64,000 nucleotides of DNA. Source: Flammeovirgaceae bacterium UBA2786 (lineage in GTDB: Bacteria; Bacteroidota; Bacteroidia; Cytophagales; Cyclobacteriaceae). The stretch is from contig DEIA01000079.1 in NCBI GenBank assembly GCA_002352225.1, positions 25,206-89,205 of the forward strand. The letters are read 5' to 3'. The position numbers and the translations under genes are program-made. Positions 50,832-60,461 of this stretch are shown piece after piece (position 1 is the first letter of the stretch; each line of letters begins with the position of its first letter). Under the pieces are notes generated by a model. The model searched no databases. It was not told the DNA's origin and saw nothing but the letters and a program-made list of their open reading frames with translations.

Positions 50832-51593
50832 TTAACCGTAGATTGTATTGAGTAACCCCGCAATACGAATACCCGCCTGCAATATGCGCAGCTTTACGAC
50901 CGAAAGATTCTTAAATGGATATGTGTAACTTAAATTACCATTACCAATATCATACACCTGCGTACGGTATTGCATCGATTCTTCGGCCCAATCGCGAACG
51001 TTGCCGCTTAACCAATTTTGAATACTTGCCTTATCGGGTTTTCCAAGAGCATCGGCCAGTTCAGTGTAACTCAATCGGGTATCATTTATCATCTCGCTAT
51101 CCCACACGGTGTGAAGGTTAGTGTCATTCCGGAACCATTTTACTTTTACATTATTGCCACCTCTATCGCCTGGTTTACCAACGTGTAAAGGCTGGTGCAT
51201 ATCGCCCACCATGTGAATAAGCATTTTTACATACTCTTGTTCCTTCTTCTTATCCAGTTTACCAGACTTTAGTTCCGTAATAATTTTTTCAAGCATTAAG
51301 ATGATTTTACCATCCGGATTAGCCTCCACATCTTCATATTTACCACCATCGGGAATGGTTGTCCAGTGCCAGTCGGTTGTATAATTATAGGTTGAGTCGG
51401 ACCGGATTTCGTCCATCCAATTGCTTACCATAGGTATCGATTCGCCACCCAGAATGGCATCAATTTTTTTCTTCGCTTTTTTGGAAAGGTAACGTTCGGC
51501 AATAAGCCCGGTAGCACGATGGCCGGTTGCTCCCCATCCAAAACTTTCATTTATCACCATAAAAACCAGACAGGCAAGCAGTAATTTTTTCAT
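50832..51593 (-). CDS. S1/P1-type zinc nuclease
   Basis: A 253-residue exported nuclease. Signal cleavage after MKKLLLACLVFMVINESFG would expose W20, the N-terminal tryptophan that ligates zinc in S1/P1 nucleases. GWGATGHRATGLIAERYL supplies the next histidine, and further zinc ligands lie in TTDWHWTTIPDGG, LIHMVGDMHQPLHVGKPGDR and LHTVWDSEMI. The family cuts single-stranded DNA and RNA and removes 3'-phosphates from nucleotides. In this host it would serve extracellular or periplasmic nucleic acid scavenging. It converges with asnB, with an 11-base gap. Confidence 0.93.
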   Translation of the reverse strand: MKKLLLACLVFMVINESFGWGATGHRATGLIAERYLSKKAKKKIDAILGGESIPMVSNWMDEIRSDSTYNYTTDWHWTTIPDGGKYEDVEANPDGKIILMLEKIITELKSGKLDKKKEQEYVKMLIHMVGDMHQPLHVGKPGDRGGNNVKVKWFRNDTNLHTVWDSEMINDTRLSYTELADALGKPDKASIQNWLSGNVRDWAEESMQYRTQVYDIGNGNLSYTYPFKNLSVVKLRILQAGIRIAGLLNTIYG

Positions 51594-51770
51594 AGAAAAT
51601 GGTTTACGAAATGCAATAATACGGGTTTAATCCGATCTTAAATTTTCTAAAGATGATAATAAGTTTAAATTTGATTTAAGAGGTGATGGCATGCAACTGG
51701 TATTTTGTGTGCGAGATTAAGTCGCTTTTTGGGGCATAAAAAAGATTACCTCAACAACATTTATTCATGT

Positions 51771-52673
51771 ATGATCAACCGTCTCAGATCCTGGACACGG
51801 GCTTTTTTCGGAATCTCCACCCGCGAAGCAAACGGGTTGCTTATCTTATTACCCTTGCTTTTGGCAGGCGTATTTATCATTCCGGTCTATCATCACTGGC
51901 AAAGTCAACAACCCGTTGATTTTACCGATAATCAGCGAAAGCTGGATAGTTTGCTTGCGTACTGGCCCGAACAAAAAGACTCTGTGATTTTTCTAAAAGA
52001 AAGTGTGCGATTTGCTTTCGACCCTAATACGGCCACGTCAGCGCAACTGGATAGCCTCGGGTTTCCGCCATACCTTACACAGCGTATCCAAAACTATCGC
52101 AACAAAAACGGAAAGTTTAAAATTAAAACTGATCTTTTAAAGATGTATGGAATGGATACGCTGTTCTATAGCCAGCTTGAACCGTTCATATTGCTACCCG
52201 ATCAACTGGTCAATACCCACAATAAAATACAAAAAGAAAAAATCGTTACTACTACAGAACTAAAATCGGAAAGCTTTGATATTAATCTGGCAGATTCGGC
52301 CCAGCTAATAAAAATTTATGGTATTGGAAGTAAACTTAGTGCGCGAATTATTACTTATCGTAACAAGCTGGGCGGCTTTATTTCATTAACTCAACTAAGA
52401 GAAGTACCTGGATTAGATTCGGCCGTTATCGGACAATTAGAAAAAAAATATTTTGTTAACCCTAATTTTCAACCCAGAAAAATATCGCTTAATCACGCAA
52501 ATGAGCAGGAATTAAACAACCATCCTTACATTAAATACAATTTGGCGAAGGCTATAGCCACTTACCGGTTTCAACACGGAAATTTTAATACACTTGAAGA
52601 GGTTAAGAAAATAGCACTGGTAGATGAAACGTTTTATAGTAAAATATTACCTTACCTCTCTTTAAATCCATAA
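51771..52673 (+). CDS. ComEA-like helix-hairpin-helix protein
   Basis: A 301-residue membrane-anchored protein from the ATG at 51771 (MINRLRSWTRAFFGISTREA). The earlier in-frame start at 51705 adds 22 unlikely residues. One transmembrane helix (GLLILLPLLLAGVFIIPVYH) is followed by repeated ComEA-type HhH units: FDPNTATSAQLDSLGFPPYL, INLADSAQLIKIYGIGSKLS and SLNHANEQELNNHPYIKYNL, each ending in an IATYR/ITYRNK-type helix. ComEA domains bind DNA in natural transformation. The gene is one base upstream of the large SF1 helicase, suggesting co-expression. Confidence 0.85.
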   Translation: MINRLRSWTRAFFGISTREANGLLILLPLLLAGVFIIPVYHHWQSQQPVDFTDNQRKLDSLLAYWPEQKDSVIFLKESVRFAFDPNTATSAQLDSLGFPPYLTQRIQNYRNKNGKFKIKTDLLKMYGMDTLFYSQLEPFILLPDQLVNTHNKIQKEKIVTTTELKSESFDINLADSAQLIKIYGIGSKLSARIITYRNKLGGFISLTQLREVPGLDSAVIGQLEKKYFVNPNFQPRKISLNHANEQELNNHPYIKYNLAKAIATYRFQHGNFNTLEEVKKIALVDETFYSKILPYLSLNP

Positions 52674-52674
52674 C

Positions 52675-55600
52675 GTGGCTCTTACCGATAAAACCAAAAA
52701 ACTACTTATCACGTACCTTAGGCGCCTTACCAACCTTTCGGGAAATAATCGCTCATTATTTTTAGCCCGTCTTACGGCCGATCAGTTTATTGATGTGCAG
52801 GAATTAAGTCAGTTTAATGGCGAACCTGCCTTCTCTATTATTAATGCGTTAATACGCGAGAAGCCAAAATTTATTTGTCCGGTATTGGATAGCCGGATGG
52901 AAGCCGCAAATGAAGCCAGCCGGAAGTTGAAGAAACTGCAACGCATTGATCAATTTATTTATGAAGAGCGGGGCTCCAAAGACTTACATGTAGGATGGCC
53001 CATAGTACAAGGAAAACTTAAAGACGATACCCTTGTACGGTGCCCGTTACTCTTTTTCCCCGTATCGCTTACCATTCAAAATAACCAATGGTGGTTAGAA
53101 CCGCGCGAAGATGCCGGTATTACTTTTAATAAATCGTTTTTGTTAGCCTATGCGCATTATAACCAGGTAAAACCAACCGAAGCCTTACTGGATGAAACCT
53201 TTGAAGAAATTGATCGCGATAGCACCGCATTTCGCACCGTCATCTATCAACTGCTTCAAAAAAATGAACTTGAAATTAATTTTAATTCAGACAATTTTCG
53301 CGATGAGTTAACTCCATTTGTAAACATAAAGCGCGATGCATTTGAGGAAGGATTAAAAACAGGTGAGCTAAAATTATTTCCAAAGGCTGTGTTAGGAATT
53401 TTTCCACAAGCCGGTTCATTTCTTGTTCCCGACTATTTACATCTTATAGAAAATGAACAAGTATCTGATCTGGAGAGTTTCTTTGAATCCCGGTCCACCT
53501 CCTATCCCGAAAGCAAAAACTTTATAACTCAGGTTAAAGAAGAAAAAATTTATACTTGCTTTCCGGCTGATATCTGGCAGGAGAATTCTGTAAAGGCTGT
53601 AAAGCTCGGGCATTCTCTTGTGGTGCAAGGCCCCCCCGGCACGGGTAAATCGCAATTGATCTGCAACCTGATTGGCGATGCGCTGGCAACCGGAAAACGG
53701 GTACTGGTTGTTTGTCAGAAGCGGGCCGCGTTGGATGTGGTGTATCAGCGCCTTCAAAGTAAACAATTAACCGACTTTGCTGCTTTAGTTCATGATTTTA
53801 AAAACGACCGAAAAGAAATTTACGAGAAAATTGCCCGGCAGATTAACAGATTAGATGAATACAAAACCCGCAATGTTAGCATTGATGCCATTCAACTAGA
53901 TCGAAAATTTTTACAGATCAGCCACAGAATAGACCAGATAACAGAAGAGCTGGAAAAGTTTAAACATGCGTTGTTTGATGAAAAAACCTGTGGCACAACT
54001 ATTAAAGAATTATATCTGCAATCTAACCCTGCTCAGGAATCAATTAACCTAAAGCAGGAATTTTCGCACTTCCGGTACGATACCCTAACCCCCTTTTTAC
54101 ATAAGCTCACTACATACTCGCATTATGCACAAACGCTGAAGCGCTCAGATTATCCGTGGAAAGATCGCAAATCGTTTAGCGCATGGCAAGCCAGCGATGA
54201 AACTGCCATACGAAAAACAATTGCTGATGTAAACCAGCACTTTCAGTTATTAACAACAACATTGTTCAATAAACTTGGTATCCGGTTAGATTGGGAGCAA
54301 TGTGAACTGTTGCTTGAAAAAAAAACATTGATAGATGAAATCAAATCGCTGTTAACTAATGATTCGATTTACCGGTACTTCCAAAGCATGATTTCGGAAA
54401 CTGATGAAGAAACCAGTGCACTCTGGCTTTCCAACATCGAAAAAAATACCATGAGCTGTTTCGAGAACGAAGGACCCGAAATTTTTACACCTGGGCATCA
54501 ACTGGGAAATTTGCAAAAGGCATTGTACCGGAGTATGAAAGCCCGCAGAAGTCTGATCGGGCTGGTTAGGTGGGAGTTATTTTCAAAAGATAAATTTCTG
54601 ATTAAACGAGTTCTTGTTCAGAACGAATTAACAAGCAGCAAACCAGGATTTGCAACACTAGAACAGCGATTGGACAACCGGTTGAATCTGGAGCATAATC
54701 TTTCTAAACTGAAAGGCAAGGTTTGGCTTAAACAAGTTCCGGAATCATTCTCTCAAAAAGAATTTATTCAATGGTTTGCCGACCAACACTTTGCGTTGCA
54801 GGCAAAATTGGTTTTTGCACAAGTGCGGGGGTTAAAACATATTATTGATCCAACCGGTATTTCGCGGCAAGAGTTTACTACACGCCTTACCACGCTTTAT
54901 GATTTGTTATCAGAAATTTTACCAAAAAAAGAAAACTGGACTACGTATCTTACCTCTTCACAAGTTAATTCTATTACTACACAACCCTGGTTTAGCCAGC
55001 ATTTGCAAGAAAGTCTTAAGGAAGACTTCGATTCGCTGTGCGAGTTTGATAAACTGATTGAAGGACTAAATACGGTTGAAAAACAAGTGCTGAACAAATT
55101 ATTCGAACTTCATCCTGCCTGGGATGAATACCAGATGAAGAGTTTGTTTTTGAACAGCCTTGCTCTTACCTGGATCGATCACCTGGAAATCCGGAGCCCT
55201 GAATTGCGTATGGTTTCATCTGGAAAAATTTCGCTCTTAGAAAATGAATTGCGCGATCTGATTACCGAAAAACAAAATTTGTGCGAGGAAATAATTCTAC
55301 TTCGCGCACGCGAAAAAACTATTGAGGACTTAAAAGTAAATCGTCTTAATAACCGTGTATCGTACCGCGATTTATTGCACCAGGTTACTAAAAAGAAAAA
55401 AATCTGGCCGGTTCGTAAAGTGGTTGCTTCCTTTACCGAAGAACTTTTTAAAGTTATTCCCTGCTGGCTTGCATCGCCCGAGTCGGTTTCGGCTATTTTT
55501 CCAATGGAAGATTTTTTTGATCTGGTTATTTTTGATGAAGCCTCGCAATGCTTTGCCGAACGTGGCATACCAGCCTTGTATCGCGGCAAGCAGGCTATTG

Positions 55601-56676
55601 TGGCTGGCGATGCCATGCAACTAAAGCCGGGCGATTTTTACCACGCCCGCTGGCAAGATGAAGATGAAACACATGCCGATGCTGAAGTAGATTCGTTGCT
55701 TGATTTGTGCAATCGCTACCTGATTTCAACTGTACTGCATGGGCACTACCGAAGCAAAACACTGGAGCTGATTGATTTCTCGAACCGGCACTTCTATAAC
55801 GGAACATTACAATTGTTACCCCACAAACAAGCCATGCTTTCCACAGAACACGCAATAGTATATGACCGGGTGGCAGGTGTATGGCAAAACAATTCAAATG
55901 TGGTTGAAGCTATTCGTATTGTTGAGCATGTAACAACTACTCTAAAAAATAAACCCGATAAATCGATAGGCATTATTACCTTCAATGCTCCGCAACAAAA
56001 TCTTATTCTGGATTTACTGGAAGAAGAACTTGGTTCCATCCCAAAATCAATTTTTGTAAAGAATATTGAAAATGTACAGGGCGATGAGTGCGACATTGTT
56101 CTGTTCTCTATTGGCTACGCACCCGATAAACAAAACCGCATACCCGCACAGTTTGGAAGTTTGAATCTTGCCGGAGGCGAGAATAGATTAAATGTGGCTG
56201 TTAGCCGTGCACGGGAAAAAATTATTGTAGTATGTAGTTTTTTACCCGAGCAATTACAGGTTGAAGAAACCCTTCATACCGGACCCAAACTTTTAAAAGC
56301 CTATTTGCAATATGCCTGGAAGGTTTCCAATGGTGAGTTTACAACGGAAGTACTGCAGGCCGCATCAAAGAATAATTTTATGCGCCTAAAGCAAGAAATT
56401 AAAAAGCGGGCCGAACAGAAATGGCCTGAGTTTAACTTTCAGCAGCATGCTATTCCTTTTCATGATCTTACGGTTAATAAGAAATCGCAGGCTTATGGTG
56501 CTATTCTTACCGATGACGGAAATTATTACACCAGTATGAGTGCCCGGGCCGATCATGCCCTTACCCCGCAATTGCTGGATGCTAAAGCATGGCCGTTTAT
56601 ACGGGTGTACAGCCGCAATTTCTGGCAAGACCCCGATAAATTTTTAAATGAGATTGGTAAGTTTATCAACTCCTGA
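52675..56676 (+). CDS. large DUF4011-like SF1 helicase
   Basis: A 1333-residue SF1 helicase beginning with GTG one base after the ComEA-like stop. The N-terminal region (YLRRLTNLSGNNRSLFLARL) resembles DUF4011-type helicases. Walker A is VVQGPPGTGKSQLICNL near 318, with VLVVCQKRAALDVVYQRL as motif Ia. Motif II is VIFDEASQCFAERGIPAL near 952, so about 630 residues of mostly helical sequence lie between motifs I and II. Later motifs are AIVAGDAMQLKPGDFY, VQGDECDIVLFSIGYAP and LNVAVSRAREKIIVVCS. The last 150 residues (FHDLTVNKKSQAYGAILTDD) resemble a degenerate restriction-type fold. Related helicases occur in phage-defence loci, but nothing here proves that role. Confidence 0.85.
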   Translation: MALTDKTKKLLITYLRRLTNLSGNNRSLFLARLTADQFIDVQELSQFNGEPAFSIINALIREKPKFICPVLDSRMEAANEASRKLKKLQRIDQFIYEERGSKDLHVGWPIVQGKLKDDTLVRCPLLFFPVSLTIQNNQWWLEPREDAGITFNKSFLLAYAHYNQVKPTEALLDETFEEIDRDSTAFRTVIYQLLQKNELEINFNSDNFRDELTPFVNIKRDAFEEGLKTGELKLFPKAVLGIFPQAGSFLVPDYLHLIENEQVSDLESFFESRSTSYPESKNFITQVKEEKIYTCFPADIWQENSVKAVKLGHSLVVQGPPGTGKSQLICNLIGDALATGKRVLVVCQKRAALDVVYQRLQSKQLTDFAALVHDFKNDRKEIYEKIARQINRLDEYKTRNVSIDAIQLDRKFLQISHRIDQITEELEKFKHALFDEKTCGTTIKELYLQSNPAQESINLKQEFSHFRYDTLTPFLHKLTTYSHYAQTLKRSDYPWKDRKSFSAWQASDETAIRKTIADVNQHFQLLTTTLFNKLGIRLDWEQCELLLEKKTLIDEIKSLLTNDSIYRYFQSMISETDEETSALWLSNIEKNTMSCFENEGPEIFTPGHQLGNLQKALYRSMKARRSLIGLVRWELFSKDKFLIKRVLVQNELTSSKPGFATLEQRLDNRLNLEHNLSKLKGKVWLKQVPESFSQKEFIQWFADQHFALQAKLVFAQVRGLKHIIDPTGISRQEFTTRLTTLYDLLSEILPKKENWTTYLTSSQVNSITTQPWFSQHLQESLKEDFDSLCEFDKLIEGLNTVEKQVLNKLFELHPAWDEYQMKSLFLNSLALTWIDHLEIRSPELRMVSSGKISLLENELRDLITEKQNLCEEIILLRAREKTIEDLKVNRLNNRVSYRDLLHQVTKKKKIWPVRKVVASFTEELFKVIPCWLASPESVSAIFPMEDFFDLVIFDEASQCFAERGIPALYRGKQAIVAGDAMQLKPGDFYHARWQDEDETHADAEVDSLLDLCNRYLISTVLHGHYRSKTLELIDFSNRHFYNGTLQLLPHKQAMLSTEHAIVYDRVAGVWQNNSNVVEAIRIVEHVTTTLKNKPDKSIGIITFNAPQQNLILDLLEEELGSIPKSIFVKNIENVQGDECDIVLFSIGYAPDKQNRIPAQFGSLNLAGGENRLNVAVSRAREKIIVVCSFLPEQLQVEETLHTGPKLLKAYLQYAWKVSNGEFTTEVLQAASKNNFMRLKQEIKKRAEQKWPEFNFQQHAIPFHDLTVNKKSQAYGAILTDDGNYYTSMSARADHALTPQLLDAKAWPFIRVYSRNFWQDPDKFLNEIGKFINS

Positions 56677-56679
56677 TTT

Positions 56680-57978
56680 CTACTGCTCTATATAAGTAAC
56701 GGCACTAGTATCGTTCCAGGTGGCCAGTACTTTTTTCTTCCCCTTCTTAAATAATACCTGGTAAGGAGGCTTACTGCTGATTAGGGTTGCCGGCAATTCA
56801 AAATCGCCAACCGTATCCAGAAACTCTTTAACCGGCTCGTATGCTTCCGTGGCATAATAATCCGGGCCCGACCTATAAAATATTCCTGAACTTGCATACA
56901 GGTATCCTTTGCCTTCGTTGTTCTCATTTCTGATGTGATAGAACACGGCCATTTTACAACGGCTTGCTGTGGCATAAATAAGGGCACTTCGCACAATCAG
57001 ATTTCCTTTACTTTTTTCTGCGCTCATGTTGGTTACACCATCTGCTTCTTTCAAAATAGGTGTGCGTTGCAGGCTTGTGGAGTCGGCATCCCAGCCAAAT
57101 TCAGTAATAGCCCAATCTCGTTTCAGATTATTCATTTCATGAATCTGATTAAATGCGCCAAATGGACCCGACTCGGGAATAAGACCCTTTGTTCGTTTGC
57201 CTCCGGCCAGTCCATCATGTAAATACCGATGATAATTAATTATGATATCACGTGGGAATGTACCGTACCGTTTTTCCCACTCCTGCATTACCTGCTCAAT
57301 CAACGGTATATCCATTCTTGATATTCCGCCCATTACTATACCCATTGATGGATCGGCTGACTTTATAGCATCATAGCATACTTTTAAACAAACTGCATAG
57401 CTGGCGGCATTGAATTTTATGGAAGACCCACTCCATGTATTATCCCATTCGTTCAATATTTCGATGTATTTCACTAACCCTAACCCGCTGGCTGGTTTGG
57501 TTTCTTTGGCCAGTTCGTTGTTGTTTATCTTCGCCTTAGAATTGTTACCCCAGCGTGCTGCCAGATTATAACATAGCCGGCTAAGCGCATAATAACTGTT
57601 TTCATCTAAAGGGTCTGCATCAATATTAATTGGCATACGCGAGCCTATTTTTCCATCCATTGTTTGCCAGGGAAATCCGCCAACAAGTGTAATGATGTTT
57701 ATGGTATTATTCTTAGCATACTCGTGCAACGAATCTTCCCAGCCCCAACCAATAGGAGATCGGTTAAACCAAAATACATTTTCAACAGGGCTTAGGTATT
57801 CTAACGCAACAAAATGCCTGCGTACATTGCTTTCTATAAATATATTCTCCGGAGGCCAGGCATGTCCGTATTTGTTACCTCCTAAAAAACTGGTTACACC
57901 AAACCAATTTCTAACAGTTTGCTGCGCAATGGTACTACCCGAAAAACTTAAGAATATGGCCAGAAAAAATATTCTCAT
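56680..57978 (-). CDS. secreted TIM-barrel hydrolase, GH clan-A-like
   Basis: A 432-residue exported protein. The signal peptide is MRIFFLAIFLSFSGSTIAQQ. Two glutamates sit where clan A glycosidases place their catalytic pair: N176-E177 in YIEILNEWDNTW (acid/base after strand 4) and E293 in WAITEFGWDAD (nucleophile after strand 7). Strand-like hydrophobic segments (NTINIITLVGGFPW, SMGIVMGGISR, DIIINYHRYLHDG) support a TIM barrel. A short C-terminal beta domain follows (YQVLFKKGKKKVLATWND). No named GH family is recognised, and GH39 or GH5 are the nearest guesses. The gene converges with the large helicase. Confidence 0.75.
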   Translation of the reverse strand: MRIFFLAIFLSFSGSTIAQQTVRNWFGVTSFLGGNKYGHAWPPENIFIESNVRRHFVALEYLSPVENVFWFNRSPIGWGWEDSLHEYAKNNTINIITLVGGFPWQTMDGKIGSRMPINIDADPLDENSYYALSRLCYNLAARWGNNSKAKINNNELAKETKPASGLGLVKYIEILNEWDNTWSGSSIKFNAASYAVCLKVCYDAIKSADPSMGIVMGGISRMDIPLIEQVMQEWEKRYGTFPRDIIINYHRYLHDGLAGGKRTKGLIPESGPFGAFNQIHEMNNLKRDWAITEFGWDADSTSLQRTPILKEADGVTNMSAEKSKGNLIVRSALIYATASRCKMAVFYHIRNENNEGKGYLYASSGIFYRSGPDYYATEAYEPVKEFLDTVGDFELPATLISSKPPYQVLFKKGKKKVLATWNDTSAVTYIEQ

Positions 57979-58234
57979 ATAACTTACCTTTTTACATCTT
58001 TATCCTTTGATTCTACCCCTGCAATTTACCTGTTTTGGTTGCGTAATACCTGCATGGTTTCCCTCTTCTGCAGGAGTATCGGATTTGCAATTACAGGAAA
58101 TCCTACATAGAAAAGTCATTTACATAATGTTGAATTTGCAACACGAAGGGACTCCGGTAAGGAACGAATACAAATGTACCAAATGAATAGGGGTTGTTAT
58201 CGCGTTTTGCTCGGTTCTATTCGTTTAATACTCT

Positions 58235-59356
58235 CTAACTCGTTTTCCTGTAATTCATAATGGCAAAACCATTCAAAAAAATGGCAAAACCTACCATTAC
58301 CAGGAAATGATATTTAATGTCGCTAAAGCTACTTCCTTTTAAAACAATCATTCGCACTACTTCAATGAAATAGGTTACCGGATTACATTTTGCTATGATG
58401 TAAGCCCAATGAGGCATACTGTCAATGGACGTAAAAAGACCACTCATCAGCATAAAAATGATGATGAAAAAGAATGTAATTGACATTGCCTGTTGCTGTG
58501 TATCGGAAAAGGTAGAAATAAGCAATCCTAATCCTAACACAGCCACCATATAAAGTGACATATAACTGTAAAGCAATAGCAAACTGCCAACAGGAACAAT
58601 GCCGTACACCCAACGGGCAACTAAGAATAAGCCGACACTAAAAATAAATATCCCGATTATCCAAAACGGTACTAGCTTAGCCAAAATGAACTGATACTTT
58701 TTAATGGGTGTAACATTGATTTGTTCAATCGTACCAACCTCTTTTTCTTTTACGATGTTTAAGCCGCACATATATGCGCCTACCATTGTTACCAATACGG
58801 CTAATATACCCGGAACCATAAAAAAGCGGTAGTTCAGATGAGGATTAAACCAATTAGAAGATGTTACTTCAATTTGTGGCATTGGGTTGAACTTTGGTTG
58901 CTGTAACCATCTCATACGAATGTCATTATTGTATGTGGAAATAATCTGTGCAAGATATGCACCACCTAAACCCGCCTTTACGCCATTAATTGCATTAACG
59001 GCAACAAATAATTTTTCCTTGTTTTCACGGATTAAGTTTTTTTCAAAACCCTGCGGTATTTCCAATATCAAATCAGATTTGTCGCTTTCAATCAGTTTAA
59101 GTGCTCGTTTAAATGAGTTACCGTAGTCTGCTAATTGAAAATATCCCGAAGCGGTAACTTTTGAAATCAGCTGTTGCGAATAGGTAGAATGGTCGTGGTC
59201 TACTATAGAAATGTTGATGTCCTTTACTTCGTAATCGGCTGCTAACGGCAGTATGAGCAACTGAATGATGGGCGCTACAAATATCATCGGCAACAATGAT
59301 TTGTTACGGAATATTTGTTTAAACTCTTTTCGTAATAAAAATCCTAGTGTTCTCAC
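58235..59356 (-). CDS. ABC-2 type transporter permease (second)
   Basis: A 373-residue permease of the ABC2_membrane_3 type (YbhR/YhhJ-like). The start LGFLLRKEFKQIFRNKSLLP is characteristic. One helix (MIFVAPIIQLLILPLAADYE) is followed by a periplasmic domain of about 140 residues and then five helices, with the family block GLNIVKEKEVGTIEQINVTP. It is the last gene of a six-gene drug or lipid efflux operon and overlaps the first permease gene by four bases. Confidence 0.92.
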   Translation of the reverse strand: MRTLGFLLRKEFKQIFRNKSLLPMIFVAPIIQLLILPLAADYEVKDINISIVDHDHSTYSQQLISKVTASGYFQLADYGNSFKRALKLIESDKSDLILEIPQGFEKNLIRENKEKLFVAVNAINGVKAGLGGAYLAQIISTYNNDIRMRWLQQPKFNPMPQIEVTSSNWFNPHLNYRFFMVPGILAVLVTMVGAYMCGLNIVKEKEVGTIEQINVTPIKKYQFILAKLVPFWIIGIFIFSVGLFLVARWVYGIVPVGSLLLLYSYMSLYMVAVLGLGLLISTFSDTQQQAMSITFFFIIIFMLMSGLFTSIDSMPHWAYIIAKCNPVTYFIEVVRMIVLKGSSFSDIKYHFLVMVGFAIFLNGFAIMNYRKTS

Positions 59357-60459
59357 GCTAATCTGATTTTAAATTTCGTTAAACTTATAATAAGGAAAAA
59401 GCAAGTTGTTCCGAACAGGATAAGTGTTTCTTTCCATATTGCAGAAAAGCCCAAACCTTTTATCATTACAGATTTTATAATGATGTAATACCATTTTGAG
59501 GGAATTATATTGCTGAATACCTGCAAGGCATTTGGCATATTTTCCAATGGAAACATAAAGCCTGTAAACAGCATTGTAGGCAACATCATACCCATTACTG
59601 AAATGAGCATTGCTGACTGTTGCGATTGTGTTACGTTTGAAATCAGTAAGCCCAACGACAAGGCACAAATAATCAACAAGGTACTTGCACCGAACAATAA
59701 CAGAACGCTGCCATTAATTGGCATATCTAAAAGCGTAACGCTTACTAGAAGTATTACGGCAAGATTTACCAACGACAAAGCCAAATAGGGTATAGCTTTG
59801 GAAATGATAACCAAAAAAGGGTTGAATGGTGAAACTAAAAGCACTTCCATTGTGCCCGTTTCTTTTTCCTTAACTATAGATACGGCTGTCATCAACACAC
59901 AAATCAATAGTAACACCAAAGCCATAATGCCCGGCACAAAATTGATTGTACCTTTCAGTTCGGGATTGTACAACATTCTAACTTCGGGTGAGATGGTATA
60001 AGGCATTTTGGCGTTTTGAATCAGCTTTTGCTGATACTCCATTATTACCGAAGTGGCATATTGTGTAAGTGTACTTGCTGCGTTCGGGTCTGAACCGTCT
60101 GCAATAATTTGTACCTGTGCTTTGTTTAAGTGCTGTAAATCTTTGTAAAAGTTGGCCGGAAAAATAATTGCCAATTTGATGTCCTCTTTTCTAAATGCTT
60201 CTTCAACTTGCGAAGGACTAAGCAATGCTCTATCAAGTAAAAAGGTTTCACTAACGGACAACTTATTGATGATTTCCTGCGATGCAGGGTCTTTGGCATA
60301 ATCGCAAACTACAATTTTTGCATTCTTAATTTCGTTGGTTACGGCAAAACCAAATAATATTATTAACACTATCGGTATGCCGAATAGCATTAGCAAAGTT
60401 TTACTATCACGGAAAACGTGATAAAACTCTTTTCTTACAAATGATAAAAACTGTTTCAT
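59353..60459 (-). CDS. ABC-2 type transporter permease (first)
   Basis: A 368-residue paralogue of its neighbour: FVRKEFYHVFRDSKTLLMLF at the start, a periplasmic domain, then the block AVSIVKEKETGTMEVLLVSP and C-terminal helices (MLISVMGMMLPTMLFTGFMF). The two permeases would form a heterodimeric channel, as in the YbhFSR system. The start is two bases from the stop of the preceding ATPase gene, so translation is coupled. Confidence 0.92.
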   Translation of the reverse strand: MKQFLSFVRKEFYHVFRDSKTLLMLFGIPIVLIILFGFAVTNEIKNAKIVVCDYAKDPASQEIINKLSVSETFLLDRALLSPSQVEEAFRKEDIKLAIIFPANFYKDLQHLNKAQVQIIADGSDPNAASTLTQYATSVIMEYQQKLIQNAKMPYTISPEVRMLYNPELKGTINFVPGIMALVLLLICVLMTAVSIVKEKETGTMEVLLVSPFNPFLVIISKAIPYLALSLVNLAVILLVSVTLLDMPINGSVLLLFGASTLLIICALSLGLLISNVTQSQQSAMLISVMGMMLPTMLFTGFMFPLENMPNALQVFSNIIPSKWYYIIIKSVMIKGLGFSAIWKETLILFGTTCFFLIISLTKFKIRLA

Positions 60460-60461
60460 TG

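Noticed and set aside
57171..57190. CCCGACTCGGG palindrome
   Set aside because: It is short, within a coding sequence (PESGPFG codons) and has no tRNA context.
57979..58234. Gap of about 255 bases between the TIM-barrel hydrolase and the efflux operon
   Set aside because: I looked for a small gene, RNA or repeat and found none that I can support. It is an intergenic region between a gene start and an operon end.
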